Assembly: GCA_046329055.1 (NCBI GenBank)
Contig: JAXLVK010000003.1
Location: 45,501 to 109,500, forward strand
Length of the DNA: 64,000 nucleotides
Source: JADKCL01 sp046329055
GTDB taxonomy: Bacteria > Bacteroidota > Bacteroidia > J057 > JADKCL01
Direction of reading: 5' to 3'
The notes below the pieces were generated by a model, which saw only the letters and a list, made by a program, of their open reading frames with translations, was not told the DNA's origin and did no database searches. This document shows, piece by piece, positions 7,036 through 15,290 of this stretch (positions within the stretch are counted from its first letter, which is position 1; each line of letters starts with the position of its first letter). The translations under genes were made by a program, and so were the position numbers.

Positions 7036-8937
7036 CTAGTAGGCCCGCTCGCCTTTGCCTTCCACATAGTTGATGAATGCCTGATTCACAACGCGGTTGC
7101 CGCCCGGAGTGGGGTAGTTTCCGCTGAAGTACCAGTCACCTCTGTGGTTCGGAATGGCCTTGGGGAGGTTCGCCAAGGGTTGGAACACGATCTCGACCTT
7201 ACAACTGATGCCTTCGGGCTTGAGCAGGTCGGAGATCTTCCTTGAGATTTCTTCCTCAGAAAACATGTCGTAGATCGCCTTGACGGCATTGCGGCTCTCC
7301 AAAAGGTCCGCCTGTCGCATGGCCAAGCATTCCCGATAGACCTGATGCACGATGCCGTGCATGCCCCGGTCGTTCAGCAAGGCAATCGCCGCCTCGAAGG
7401 CCACGAACCGCCCGATTTGGCTCATGTCGATGCCGTAGCAGTCCGGATAGCGGATTTGCGGGGCGGAGGAAACGATCACGATTTTCTTGGGCTTGAGCCG
7501 AGCGAGGATGCTCAAGATGCTCTTTTTCAAGGTCGTGCCCCGTACAATCGAGTCGTCGATGCAGACAAAGGTGTCCACGTTGGGGCGGATCGTGCCTTGG
7601 GTGATGTCATAGACGTGGGCAACGAGGTCGTCGCGCGTGCTGTCGTCCGTGATGAAGGTGCGGAGCTTGATGTCCTTGAGCACGACCTTCTCCACCCTTG
7701 GGCGTTGGCTCAGGACCTCCACGAGTTGCTCGTCGGTTGCCTTGCCGTTCAGGTCGCGGATTTTGCGGATCTTCTCGTTGATCATGTGGGTTTCGACACC
7801 CTTGATCATGCCCCAAAATGCCATCTCGGCCGTGTTGGGGATGTAGCCAAAGACGGTGTTGTCCAAGTCGTGGTTCACCGCTTCCAAAATCTTAGGAACG
7901 AGCAAGTCGCCCAAGGCAAGGCGCTCGCGGTAGATGTCCGGGTCATTGCCACGGGAGAAATAGATCCGCTCGAAGGAGCAGCTTTTCTTCTCGCCCGGCT
8001 CCGTGAATGCCTTCACACTCACTTCGCCATCGGCCTTCACAGTGATAACGTGACCGGGGTCGAGCTCCTTGATCTTGTCGTAGTCGATGCCGAACACGGT
8101 CGAGATCGCAGGCCGCTCGGAGGCCACGACCACGAACTCGTCACAGGCATAGTAGTATCCAGGGCGAATGCCGTTGGGGTCGCGGGCCACGAAGCCGTCC
8201 CCGCAACCGATCATGCCGCCCATGGTATAGCCGCCGTCCCAGCGCTTGGCCGCGCGTTGCAGGATGCGGCGGATGTCCAGGTTCTCCGCGATCAGCGAAG
8301 AGATCTCCAGGTTGTTCTTGCCTTGGGCCTTGTACTTCTGGAACAGGGTCTCGTTTTCCTCGTCCAAGAAATGCCCGATCCTCTCCAAAACCGTCTCCGT
8401 GTCGGAGAGGTACCGTGGATGCTGCCCAAGATCGACGAGGTATTGGAACTGCTCGCCCACGTTGGTGAGGTTGAAGTTGCCCGCGACGGTCAGGGTGCGG
8501 CTCCGCCAATTGTTGCTGCGGACCACAGGATGGCAGGCATCGAGGGTGTTTTCGCCGTGGGTGCCGTAGCGCAAGTGACCCAGGAGCAGTTCGCCGGAGA
8601 ACCCAAAGTGCTTTTGCAGCAAATCAGGATCCTGCTCAATGTTGGGGTACTTGAGCTTGAGTGTGGCGATCTCGGCTTGGATTTCCTTGAAGAGATTTTG
8701 CCAGGGGGAGCTCGCGTTGTTGCGCTTGCGCTGCAAGTAGGGCTGCCCAGCAGGGATGTTGATTTTCACTGAGGCCAGGCCTGCGCCGTCTTGGCCCCGG
8801 TTGTGCTGCTTTTCCATCAGGAGGTACATCTTGTTCAGGCCCCAGAGCGGTGAACCGTACTTTTCCTGGTAATACTTGAGCGGTTTGAGCAGGCGCAGCA
8901 GCCCCACTCCACACTCATGCTTTATCGCGTCAGACAC
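7036..8937 (-). CDS. purF: Amidophosphoribosyltransferase, long Bacteroidota form
   Basis: 633 residues against about 505 in the E. coli enzyme. Catalyses the first committed step of purine synthesis: PRPP + glutamine to phosphoribosylamine. The N-terminal glutaminase domain begins with the nucleophile Cys9 (KHECGVGLL), followed by QHNRGQDGAG, LLGHLRYGTHG and the oxyanion segment TVAGNFNLTN. The PRPP-binding motif is FVCIDDSIVRGTTLKKSI. The conserved SSAPQIRYPDCYGIDMS is also present. Extra length comes from insertions in the glutaminase half (about 75-115 and 185-230) and a C-terminal extension. Eight residues precede Cys9, so maturation by propeptide removal is expected. It is divergent from the unknown gene at 9213. 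Confidence 0.85.
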   Translation of the reverse strand: MSDAIKHECGVGLLRLLKPLKYYQEKYGSPLWGLNKMYLLMEKQHNRGQDGAGLASVKINIPAGQPYLQRKRNNASSPWQNLFKEIQAEIATLKLKYPNIEQDPDLLQKHFGFSGELLLGHLRYGTHGENTLDACHPVVRSNNWRSRTLTVAGNFNLTNVGEQFQYLVDLGQHPRYLSDTETVLERIGHFLDEENETLFQKYKAQGKNNLEISSLIAENLDIRRILQRAAKRWDGGYTMGGMIGCGDGFVARDPNGIRPGYYYACDEFVVVASERPAISTVFGIDYDKIKELDPGHVITVKADGEVSVKAFTEPGEKKSCSFERIYFSRGNDPDIYRERLALGDLLVPKILEAVNHDLDNTVFGYIPNTAEMAFWGMIKGVETHMINEKIRKIRDLNGKATDEQLVEVLSQRPRVEKVVLKDIKLRTFITDDSTRDDLVAHVYDITQGTIRPNVDTFVCIDDSIVRGTTLKKSILSILARLKPKKIVIVSSAPQIRYPDCYGIDMSQIGRFVAFEAAIALLNDRGMHGIVHQVYRECLAMRQADLLESRNAVKAIYDMFSEEEISRKISDLLKPEGISCKVEIVFQPLANLPKAIPNHRGDWYFSGNYPTPGGNRVVNQAFINYVEGKGERAY

Positions 8938-8977
8938 GTTATTCCCTCGAAATCAGGTAATTCATCTAACTAAGCTG

Positions 8978-8985
8978 CAAAGCTA
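8978..8985 (-). promoter_or_regulatory. Candidate -7 element for purF
   Basis: TAGCTTTG on the minus strand, an exact TAnnTTTG match about 41 bases upstream of the purF start. I see no TTG at the expected -33 position. The rest of the 275-base divergent region (8938-9212) shows no further feature. Confidence 0.35.
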
Positions 8986-9212
8986 CAGCATTGTTTCGAG
9001 AGGAGGGCCATGGGAATTGTCAACAATGGGGAAATGCCGCCCAGCCGATCCTTCAGTTCTTGCGGTAGAGCGGTCCTTGTTCAGGAAGCGACCGGAGCGT
9101 GAACTTGGACGGTAGGTGGAGGCTTTGCTCGTTTTTCGGCCACAATCGTCACCAATTCGATGCATCAAAATGGCTTTTTCAATAACTTTTCACCCTGTTC
9201 AACCAGAGCTGC

Positions 9213-10586
9213 ATGAATATCCAAGCTGAAATCGACAAGATCAATGATGCCTTGCAACCGCACTTGCCGGAGGGCGCAGTCGTCGTTGCAGAAATTGCAA
9301 AGAGCAAGTGGGGCACCTCGGGTGGGTCATTCAAGCCGGTAGGGGAGGGTGAAAACGAAGCCCTTTGGGAGATTCTCTCGCAAGATGAGGTTGACAAGAT
9401 TGGTGATCCGATTTCGGATATTTTCAGATTTGCAATCAAGGAAAAGGGCCTCAAGCGGGCTGTCGGCCTCTTCCGGTTTGCCAAGGGTGGCGCACCCTCC
9501 TTTTCGATTCCAGTGGATCAAGAACTTGTCGCAGAGACACGTCAAATGCTCAAGGAGGAACTGACGGCCTACAAAGCCACCGATACTGGGGTCCAGCTCG
9601 ACATTCGATTTGTTCAGGATGAAGACGGGGTGGAAGCGGAAACCATCGTGCTCAAGCAGCAGGCTGGCACTTGGTCTGAAGGCTGGTCAAGCGTCCCGCA
9701 AGAGGCCTATATCTGCTTGCGTGAAACCAACGGTGGCGACATCGACCGTATGGTGGTGTTTCTCGAAGGCGACACTTTTTGGATTGCCAGCAATCCACCC
9801 AAGCCTGCCTTGGGCTTCAAGGACATCTCGGAGGTGACCTTGGCGCAAGACGTGGCACTTCAGCAGCGTTTGGAAGCCATCGAAACAGCCCGGTCCATGC
9901 GGGAAGCATTTTACAAGACCCTCGGCGAATACCATGCTGTGAACTACGAACCATATATCGAGTCTGCGTTGCGTGGGGGCCACGAATGGCCCACCAAACA
10001 AGCCCGGTTCCAGCTCATATACACACCTGTCTCCACTGTGGTGATCTCAAGTGGACTCAGCGACGTGTTCCGGGAAAAGCGGCCCGACCCCACCATGAAA
10101 TACAATGGCTATGCCATCGAGTTCTACCTGGAGTTTCAGGGGCGCATCCCTTGGGCAGACCTGGAAAATCACCATTGCCTGGAGTGGTTGAATACCATCA
10201 CCCAAGTAGCGATCGGTCATGGCGAGGTGAAGGGGCTTCTTGAGAAATATGGTTCCGTGAGTGTGCAACTCAGCTCCGAGGGTCTGCCAAAGACCCACCT
10301 TGCAAAAGGCAAAAAAGCAACGGCATTGTTGGGGGTGCCTTCCCCTAACCTGCCTGAAACGATGCCGATGAACATTGAGGAGACCCGCTTGGCGAGCATC
10401 ACCATGCTCACAGTGGATGAGGGCAAGGCTGTCGAAGCAGGAGATGAGACCGACAAGGCTGCTGCAAGGAAGACCATTTTGGAGGCCCATGTCAAGAATG
10501 GCTCGCATTGCTACAACCCCTTCGACAGGAATCAACAGAAGCCCAGAAATGGGATGGTCGAGGTGCCGCTCTTGCCAATACGCTGA
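9213..10586 (+). CDS. Unknown protein: repeated module plus SUFU-like C-terminal domain
   Basis: 457 residues, no signal peptide or membrane segment. Residues about 75-203 form a module that occurs twice more in the next gene; its most conserved core (164-203) runs EAYICLRETNGGD, MVVFLEGDTFWIAS, NPPKPALGF. Residues about 255-420 resemble the suppressor-of-fused (SUFU-like) domain: VISSGLSDVF, YNGYAIEFYLEF, a Trp/Leu-rich helix, then ATALLGVPSP and ITMLTVDE. SUFU-like domains in bacteria are often found in immunity proteins of polymorphic toxin systems. That is family knowledge, not shown here. The stop overlaps the next start by one base (TGATG at 10584-10588), so the pair is co-translated. 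The SUFU assignment is tentative. Confidence 0.6.
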   Translation: MNIQAEIDKINDALQPHLPEGAVVVAEIAKSKWGTSGGSFKPVGEGENEALWEILSQDEVDKIGDPISDIFRFAIKEKGLKRAVGLFRFAKGGAPSFSIPVDQELVAETRQMLKEELTAYKATDTGVQLDIRFVQDEDGVEAETIVLKQQAGTWSEGWSSVPQEAYICLRETNGGDIDRMVVFLEGDTFWIASNPPKPALGFKDISEVTLAQDVALQQRLEAIETARSMREAFYKTLGEYHAVNYEPYIESALRGGHEWPTKQARFQLIYTPVSTVVISSGLSDVFREKRPDPTMKYNGYAIEFYLEFQGRIPWADLENHHCLEWLNTITQVAIGHGEVKGLLEKYGSVSVQLSSEGLPKTHLAKGKKATALLGVPSPNLPETMPMNIEETRLASITMLTVDEGKAVEAGDETDKAAARKTILEAHVKNGSHCYNPFDRNQQKPRNGMVEVPLLPIR

Positions 10587-11935
10587 TGGAAGAAAACCTT
10601 ATTGAAATCAATGCTGCCGTTCTGAAGTGGCTTGATGAAGGAGAAAGCGCAGAGCGCCTGATCGCGGTGCGCAGTATAGATGGATTTAGTTTTTACACTC
10701 TTGGCAGTTTGAGGCGACTCCCATCTGGCAAGATTTTGCATGAGTTCTGTTTTCCCCCGATCGAATGTGACTTTTGCGACCTTCTGAATAGAATGGAAGC
10801 CAACGCAAGTTCTCTCGCCAAAAAGCAAGGGCTCAAGGTTGCGCATGTGATGTTTCGGTTTCAGCATAACAGACCACCGCAGATAGACCTTCTGCGGGAT
10901 GCAGCATTGATAGAGTTGCTTCGGAGGGAAATGGCCGCTGAAATTCGTGCCCATGAAGCGTTGAATGTAACGGGATTGCAATTGGAAGTCACTTTTGCAA
11001 TGGACGACGAAGACCTTGAGGCAGAGATTGCCGTGCTTGCAAAACGAAGCAATCGCTGGAAAGTATGGAACAGTTTCCTTGATGAAGCAGTTTTTCAATC
11101 CCTTTGGGAAACCAATGGTGCCGATATGCAGCGAATGCATGTCCATTTGGATGACAACGATTTTTGGATAGCCAGTGATCCTCCCAAACCTGCCCTCGGT
11201 TTTTTGCCATTGTCCGACGTGGTGCGCGCTACCATCTCCACGCCTGCTGCTTCATCTACGGGCCGCCACCCCGTTCCCTTTGACGCAACAGAATTCTTGA
11301 AGATCAATGACGTTTTTCAGCGCCGCTTGGGAAAAGGCGAATCCGTAAAAATCAGTTGCCGCACCTACGCACGAGGTTCAGGTGTCCTTCTGTCCGACCC
11401 GGAATTTTCCAACTTCAGCCGCCACGAGTACTGTGATCGGAATACAGAAGATTGTGAAGTCTGCGCTGCCTGCCAACTGCTCAAGCATATTTTCATGGAT
11501 TGGTTGGAACATGCTGGCTTGAAGCATGGCGTCGGAGAGATCAAGTTTCGCAAGCATGCCGCCCCGAAGCTCGTTGTTTTTGAAAAGTCAAGATTGAAGG
11601 AGCGCCTGAAACAGTACCTCAAGAAAGAACTCCATTGGCAGGAGCTTCTGCGAAAGGCTGAGGCCATTCGAATCGAAATTTCATTCGGTTCGATGGAGGT
11701 CTCGGCCGACTTCAGCACTCGATACCTGGAGAAAATCGACGGAAAGTGGAACGAGCGCATGAATGCCCATTTGGAGATGGCATATTTCCACTCCTTGCGT
11801 GAATCTTATGGAAACGACATCACGCAGATGGTCGTCCATGTCGAGGGAAACGACTTCTGGATTGCTACCGATCCCGCCAAGCCACGGATTGGATTTTTGC
11901 CTTTGAGCCAAGCCCCTGTGGCAACGGAAGGATAG
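10586..11935 (+). CDS. Unknown protein with two copies of the module shared with the upstream gene
   Basis: 449 residues from ATG 10586, chosen because it overlaps the upstream stop by one base. Two module copies are visible: about 80-206 (core EAVFQSLWETNGAD, NDFWIASDPPKPALGF) and about 318-443 (core MAYFHSLRESYGND, NDFWIATDPAKPRIGF), both ending in LPLS. Between them lies a cysteine cluster, YCDRNTEDCEVCAACQLL (Cys spacing C-x7-C-x2-C-x2-C), and near residue 55-65 CFPPIECDFC gives another group. These could bind metal (inference). It has no signal peptide. Base composition is more AT-rich than the flanking housekeeping genes. No named family recognised. Confidence 0.6.
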   Translation: MEENLIEINAAVLKWLDEGESAERLIAVRSIDGFSFYTLGSLRRLPSGKILHEFCFPPIECDFCDLLNRMEANASSLAKKQGLKVAHVMFRFQHNRPPQIDLLRDAALIELLRREMAAEIRAHEALNVTGLQLEVTFAMDDEDLEAEIAVLAKRSNRWKVWNSFLDEAVFQSLWETNGADMQRMHVHLDDNDFWIASDPPKPALGFLPLSDVVRATISTPAASSTGRHPVPFDATEFLKINDVFQRRLGKGESVKISCRTYARGSGVLLSDPEFSNFSRHEYCDRNTEDCEVCAACQLLKHIFMDWLEHAGLKHGVGEIKFRKHAAPKLVVFEKSRLKERLKQYLKKELHWQELLRKAEAIRIEISFGSMEVSADFSTRYLEKIDGKWNERMNAHLEMAYFHSLRESYGNDITQMVVHVEGNDFWIATDPAKPRIGFLPLSQAPVATEG

Positions 11936-11968
11936 CATTTCCCTATATTCGCACAAGCAATTTCGTCC

Positions 11969-12508
11969 ATGAAAGAAATCCGCATCCTCGACAAGACCTT
12001 CGAGGAATACCTCTCCGAAGAAAATGTCCAGGCGCGCATCGCCGACCTCGCCCGGCAGCTCAACCGCGACTACGCTGGCAAGGACCCCCTGATCGTCTCC
12101 GTGCTCAATGGCGCCTTCCTCTTCACGGCGGACCTGGTGCGGCACCTCAATTTCGATCCGGAGGTGCAGTTTGTGCGGCTGTCCAGCTACCACGGCGGTA
12201 CCAAGAGCTCCGGCCAAATGCGCGTCCTCCTCGACCTCACCAACAGCCCCGAAGGCCGTGACGTGCTCATCGTGGAGGACATCGTGGACACCGGACGCAC
12301 CCTGGATTGGCTTCGCCGCGACCTGATGCACAAGGGGGCCGCCTCCGTGCGCATCGCGAGCCTGCTCTTCAAGGAGGAGATGTACATGTTTGACGGTCCA
12401 CCGGAGTACTACTGCTTCCGCATCCCCAATGCCTTTGTGGTGGGTTACGGCCTGGACTACGCCGAGCGCGGCCGCAACCTCCGGGCCATCTACAGCCTGA
12501 AAGCCTGA
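11969..12508 (+). CDS. hpt: Hypoxanthine phosphoribosyltransferase
   Basis: 179 residues. Salvages hypoxanthine (and usually guanine) with PRPP to give IMP/GMP. Landmarks: VSVLNGAFLFTADL, VRLSSYHGGTKSSG, the PRPP-binding motif VLIVEDIVDTGRTLDWL, and FVVGYGLDYAERGRNL near the C-terminus. Length is typical of bacterial HPRT. It ends three bases before the next gene, so the two may be co-transcribed. With purF, guaB and adk in the window it adds to a purine theme, although these genes are not one operon. Confidence 0.9.
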   Translation: MKEIRILDKTFEEYLSEENVQARIADLARQLNRDYAGKDPLIVSVLNGAFLFTADLVRHLNFDPEVQFVRLSSYHGGTKSSGQMRVLLDLTNSPEGRDVLIVEDIVDTGRTLDWLRRDLMHKGAASVRIASLLFKEEMYMFDGPPEYYCFRIPNAFVVGYGLDYAERGRNLRAIYSLKA

Positions 12509-12511
12509 TCC

Positions 12512-13203
12512 ATGTCCGCCAAGAAGAGGAAGAAAAAGGGCGGTTCCTCCCAAGTCGTCAATGTCCTGCTGTGGCCGCTCAAGGTGATCGGCGGGCTGGT
12601 GTTGCCATTTTTCCTGCTGCTGCGCGGGTCGGTGACCATCTATGACCTGACGGATGGAATCCCTATATCTGCATCACCATCGCGGCATTGGCAACCATGG
12701 TCGCGCTGTATTTCTACCTCACTTGGATCGTGGGGCATTGGGTGCAGAAGAAAAAGGAGGTGGAAAAAGCCAAGCGCATCAACCTGCGCCTCGTGGCGGT
12801 GGCGGTGAGCGGGTTTTGCCTCTATGCCATCCTCTACCTCGCCGCCGGCAATGCCAAGACCAAGGATGTGCAGGGCGAATACCTCGACACGCACCCCTTG
12901 CTGCGGTTGGGGGTGAGCGCCTTTATCCTCTTTGACCATGACCTCGTCGTCACCGACATGACCCGAGAAAAGGCCGATTACCTCGACATGGGCCTCTTTT
13001 CCAAGAGCAAGAGCCTCCACTATGTCCAAAGCGACGGCTATGTCCACGCATTGGATCTCCGGGTCAACGACCGCGCCGCGTGGCGAAACAAGATCCTGGA
13101 GAACTATTTCTGGCTCATGGGCTACATGGTGCACCGCCACGGCGGCACTGGGGATCACCTCCACATCAGCATTCCCTCCAAGGACAGCCCGGGAGCGTGG
13201 TAA
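12512..13203 (+). pseudogene. Membrane-anchored M15-like peptidoglycan peptidase, one frameshift
   Basis: The reading frame changes once near 12653-12656. Upstream (from ATG 12512) it encodes a lysine-rich N-terminus and a hydrophobic helix up to YDLTD. Downstream, in the next frame, it continues WNPYICITIAALATM and runs to the stop at 13203. Adding a single T (GATGG to GATTGG) restores one 230-residue protein. The C-terminal part has a metallopeptidase-like pattern: SLHYVQSDGYVHALDL and GTGDHLHIS, similar to the His...Asp...HxH zinc ligands of M15 D-Ala-D-Ala peptidases. It would sit in the inner membrane facing the periplasm with two or three helices. Either a real disruption or a sequencing indel; the intact coding on both sides favours a recent event or an error. 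Confidence 0.6.
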
Positions 13204-13285
13204 CCTGCGAATCTGGCCGAGAAGATTGATCGGCCCGGGGATGCATTTGGTCGAATGATCCCTTCGCCATTCCCGATTCGCATCG

Positions 13286-13293
13286 TACCTTTG
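13286..13293 (+). promoter_or_regulatory. Candidate -7 element for adk
   Basis: TACCTTTG, an exact TAnnTTTG match, with TTC (not TTG) 20 bases upstream at 13263-13265. It lies 38 bases before the adk ATG. Confidence 0.4.
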
Positions 13294-13331
13294 CACCGCC
13301 TTCGCCGCCACAACGCCCGGAGGTGTATGAG

Positions 13332-13919
13332 ATGTTGAACATTGTTCTCTTTGGCGCGCCCGGTTCTGGAAAGGGCACTCAGGCCACCTTCTTGGTCGAG
13401 AAGTATGGATTGAAGCACCTGAGCACAGGTGATATGCTCCGCGCCGAAAAAGCCTCCGGCTCCGATTTGGGAAACAAAGTCGCCGAAATCATGGCCGCAG
13501 GTCTGCTCGTTTCCGACGAGATCGTGAATGAGATCGTCCGCAGCCAACTCCAGGCGCATGCAGCCAACTACCCGGGGTTCATCTTTGATGGCTATCCCCG
13601 CACCCTCGAGCAGGCCAAGACCCTGGACGGCTTCCTGAATGAGATTGGCAGCGGTGTCGGAGTCACTGTCTTTTTGGATGTGCCCAAGGATGAGCTGGTT
13701 CGCCGACTCCTGATCAGAGCCAAAGAGCTCGGCCGCGCTGATGATACCGAGGAGGTGATCGAAGCGAGGGTGGTCGAGTACAACGACAAGACCTTCCCGA
13801 TCGCCGCGGTTTATGAAGGCCAAGGCAAACTCCGGACGATTGACGGCATGGGTCAGTTGGATCAAGTGACTACCCGCATTGTCACAGCCGTCGATCAAGC
13901 CCGCGCTCAGGCCGTTTGA
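13332..13919 (+). CDS. adk: Adenylate kinase, short type
   Basis: 195 residues from ATG 13332 (MLNIVLFGAPGSG); a GTG nine bases upstream is in frame but less likely. Converts ATP + AMP to 2 ADP. P-loop GAPGSGKGTQ near residues 8-17, AMP-binding HLSTGDMLRAE, and FDGYPRTLEQA. The LID region (about 125-145) is short and has no cysteines, so it is the zinc-free short-LID form usual in Bacteroidota. Followed by obgE after 60 bases. Confidence 0.93.
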   Translation: MLNIVLFGAPGSGKGTQATFLVEKYGLKHLSTGDMLRAEKASGSDLGNKVAEIMAAGLLVSDEIVNEIVRSQLQAHAANYPGFIFDGYPRTLEQAKTLDGFLNEIGSGVGVTVFLDVPKDELVRRLLIRAKELGRADDTEEVIEARVVEYNDKTFPIAAVYEGQGKLRTIDGMGQLDQVTTRIVTAVDQARAQAV

Positions 13920-13979
13920 TTCTTGAATTGAAGCACCAATAGTTCCGAGAGCAATCCCGGACGCATCCCCACAACCCCG

Positions 13980-14984
13980 ATGGCAGGACCGAGTCCATTT
14001 GTTGATCACGTACAGATCTACTTCACCTCTGGAAAAGGAGGCGACGGCATCGTGCATTGGCGGCGGGAGAAATACATCGACAAGGGTGGGCCCGACGGAG
14101 GCGACGGCGGTCGCGGAGGGCACATCATCCTGGAGGGCGATTCACAGCTGTGGACCCTGCTCGACCTCAAGTACCGCAAGTTCATCAAGGCCGAGGCCGG
14201 CCAAAACGGCGGCGGTGCCAACAAGACGGGCCGCAATGGCAAGGATGAAATCCTGAGGGTGCCCCTCGGCACCACCGCCCACAACGCCGAAACGGGCGAA
14301 TTTCTGGGCGAGATCACGGAGCAAGGGCAACGCCTTGTCCTGCTCGAAGGAGGTCACGGTGGCCGTGGAAACTGGCATTTCCGCTCACCAAGCAATCAAG
14401 TGCCCACCCAATGCACCCCAGGCGGCTATGCCCAAGAACTCGTGGTGGTGCTGGAGCTGAAGGTCCTCGCGGACGTGGGCCTCGTGGGCTTTCCGAATGC
14501 AGGCAAGAGCACGCTCCTGTCCGTCCTCACGGCGGCCAAACCCAAGATCGCCGATTACCCCTTCACGACCCTGGTCCCGAACTTGGGCATCGTGCGCTAC
14601 CGCGACTTTCAGTCCTACGTGATGGCCGATATCCCGGGGATCATCGAGGGGGCGAGCGAGGGGCGCGGATTGGGGATCACTTTCCTCAGGCATATCGAGC
14701 GCAACTCCATCCTCCTGCTCATGATCGCCGCCGATTGTGAGGACCATGTGGCCGAGTACAAAACGCTCCTCAACGAGCTCGAGGCGTACAATCCGGAGCT
14801 TTTGGACAAAAAAATGCTGACGGTTGTCACAAAATCTGACCTCGTGGATGCCAAAACCATGAAAGAAATTCAGGGCAGATTGAAGAAATCCGCCAAAGTT
14901 GCCGAGGTGATGTCCATTTCTTCGGTCGCACAGATTGGCTTGGAGGCACTCAATGACAGGATTTGGGCCTTGCTTCACGAATGA
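13980..14984 (+). CDS. obgE: Obg-family GTPase
   Basis: 334 residues. The N-terminal glycine-rich Obg fold (1-160) shows GKGGDGIVHWRREKYIDKGG, PDGGDGGRGGHI and GGHGGRGNWHF. The G domain has G1 GFPNAGKSTLL, G2 around DYPFTTLVPN, G3 DIPGIIEGA, G4 TKSD and G5 SSVAQIG. It associates with the large ribosomal subunit and acts in ribosome maturation and growth control. The C-terminal OCT domain of some Obg proteins is absent, as usual in Bacteroidota. Confidence 0.93.
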   Translation: MAGPSPFVDHVQIYFTSGKGGDGIVHWRREKYIDKGGPDGGDGGRGGHIILEGDSQLWTLLDLKYRKFIKAEAGQNGGGANKTGRNGKDEILRVPLGTTAHNAETGEFLGEITEQGQRLVLLEGGHGGRGNWHFRSPSNQVPTQCTPGGYAQELVVVLELKVLADVGLVGFPNAGKSTLLSVLTAAKPKIADYPFTTLVPNLGIVRYRDFQSYVMADIPGIIEGASEGRGLGITFLRHIERNSILLLMIAADCEDHVAEYKTLLNELEAYNPELLDKKMLTVVTKSDLVDAKTMKEIQGRLKKSAKVAEVMSISSVAQIGLEALNDRIWALLHE

Positions 14985-15091
14985 ACGATTGTTGGAGACG
15001 AACATCGCTTGGCTGTCGATGACTCGACGAATGTGATCGATGGGGCCCCGGAGGGCATTTGAAGAATAAACCGCGATCATTCGACTGAAGC

Positions 15092-15145
15092 CATACTGTT
15101 CGTAGGGTTACGTCCTGCGGCAACACATGTAAGAAATGCCGTAGA
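15092..15145. repeat. Possible dispersed intergenic element with small hairpin
   Basis: The 306-base gap 14985-15290 holds no convincing gene. Within it TGCGGCA and TGCCGTA can pair around a 14-base loop near 15116-15143. The wording (CGTAGGGTTACGTCC...GAAATGCCGTAG) resembles short intergenic repeats I associate with Bacteroidota genomes. This is recalled similarity only, and no second copy is visible here. Confidence 0.25.
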
Positions 15146-15290
15146 ATAGCAGTTTGTGGATTTTGGTAATGGATATCCACAATGGTAAATTGGAATTGCA
15201 TTTTTGGTGGATAAAGGGAAATAGCAGCTAGCCGACCAGCCTAACGAAGAACATGACCTTAGGGTCATTAAAAGGAAAGGGTGTTGGTCA

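Noticed and set aside
7345..8772. 475-codon open frame opposite purF
   Set aside because: Antisense shadow of PurF, His/Val/Asp-rich without domain features.
9213..11935. Toxin-antitoxin or polymorphic toxin locus
   Set aside because: Only the tentative SUFU-like domain points this way; no toxin domain, secretion signal or short toxin-like gene is adjacent.
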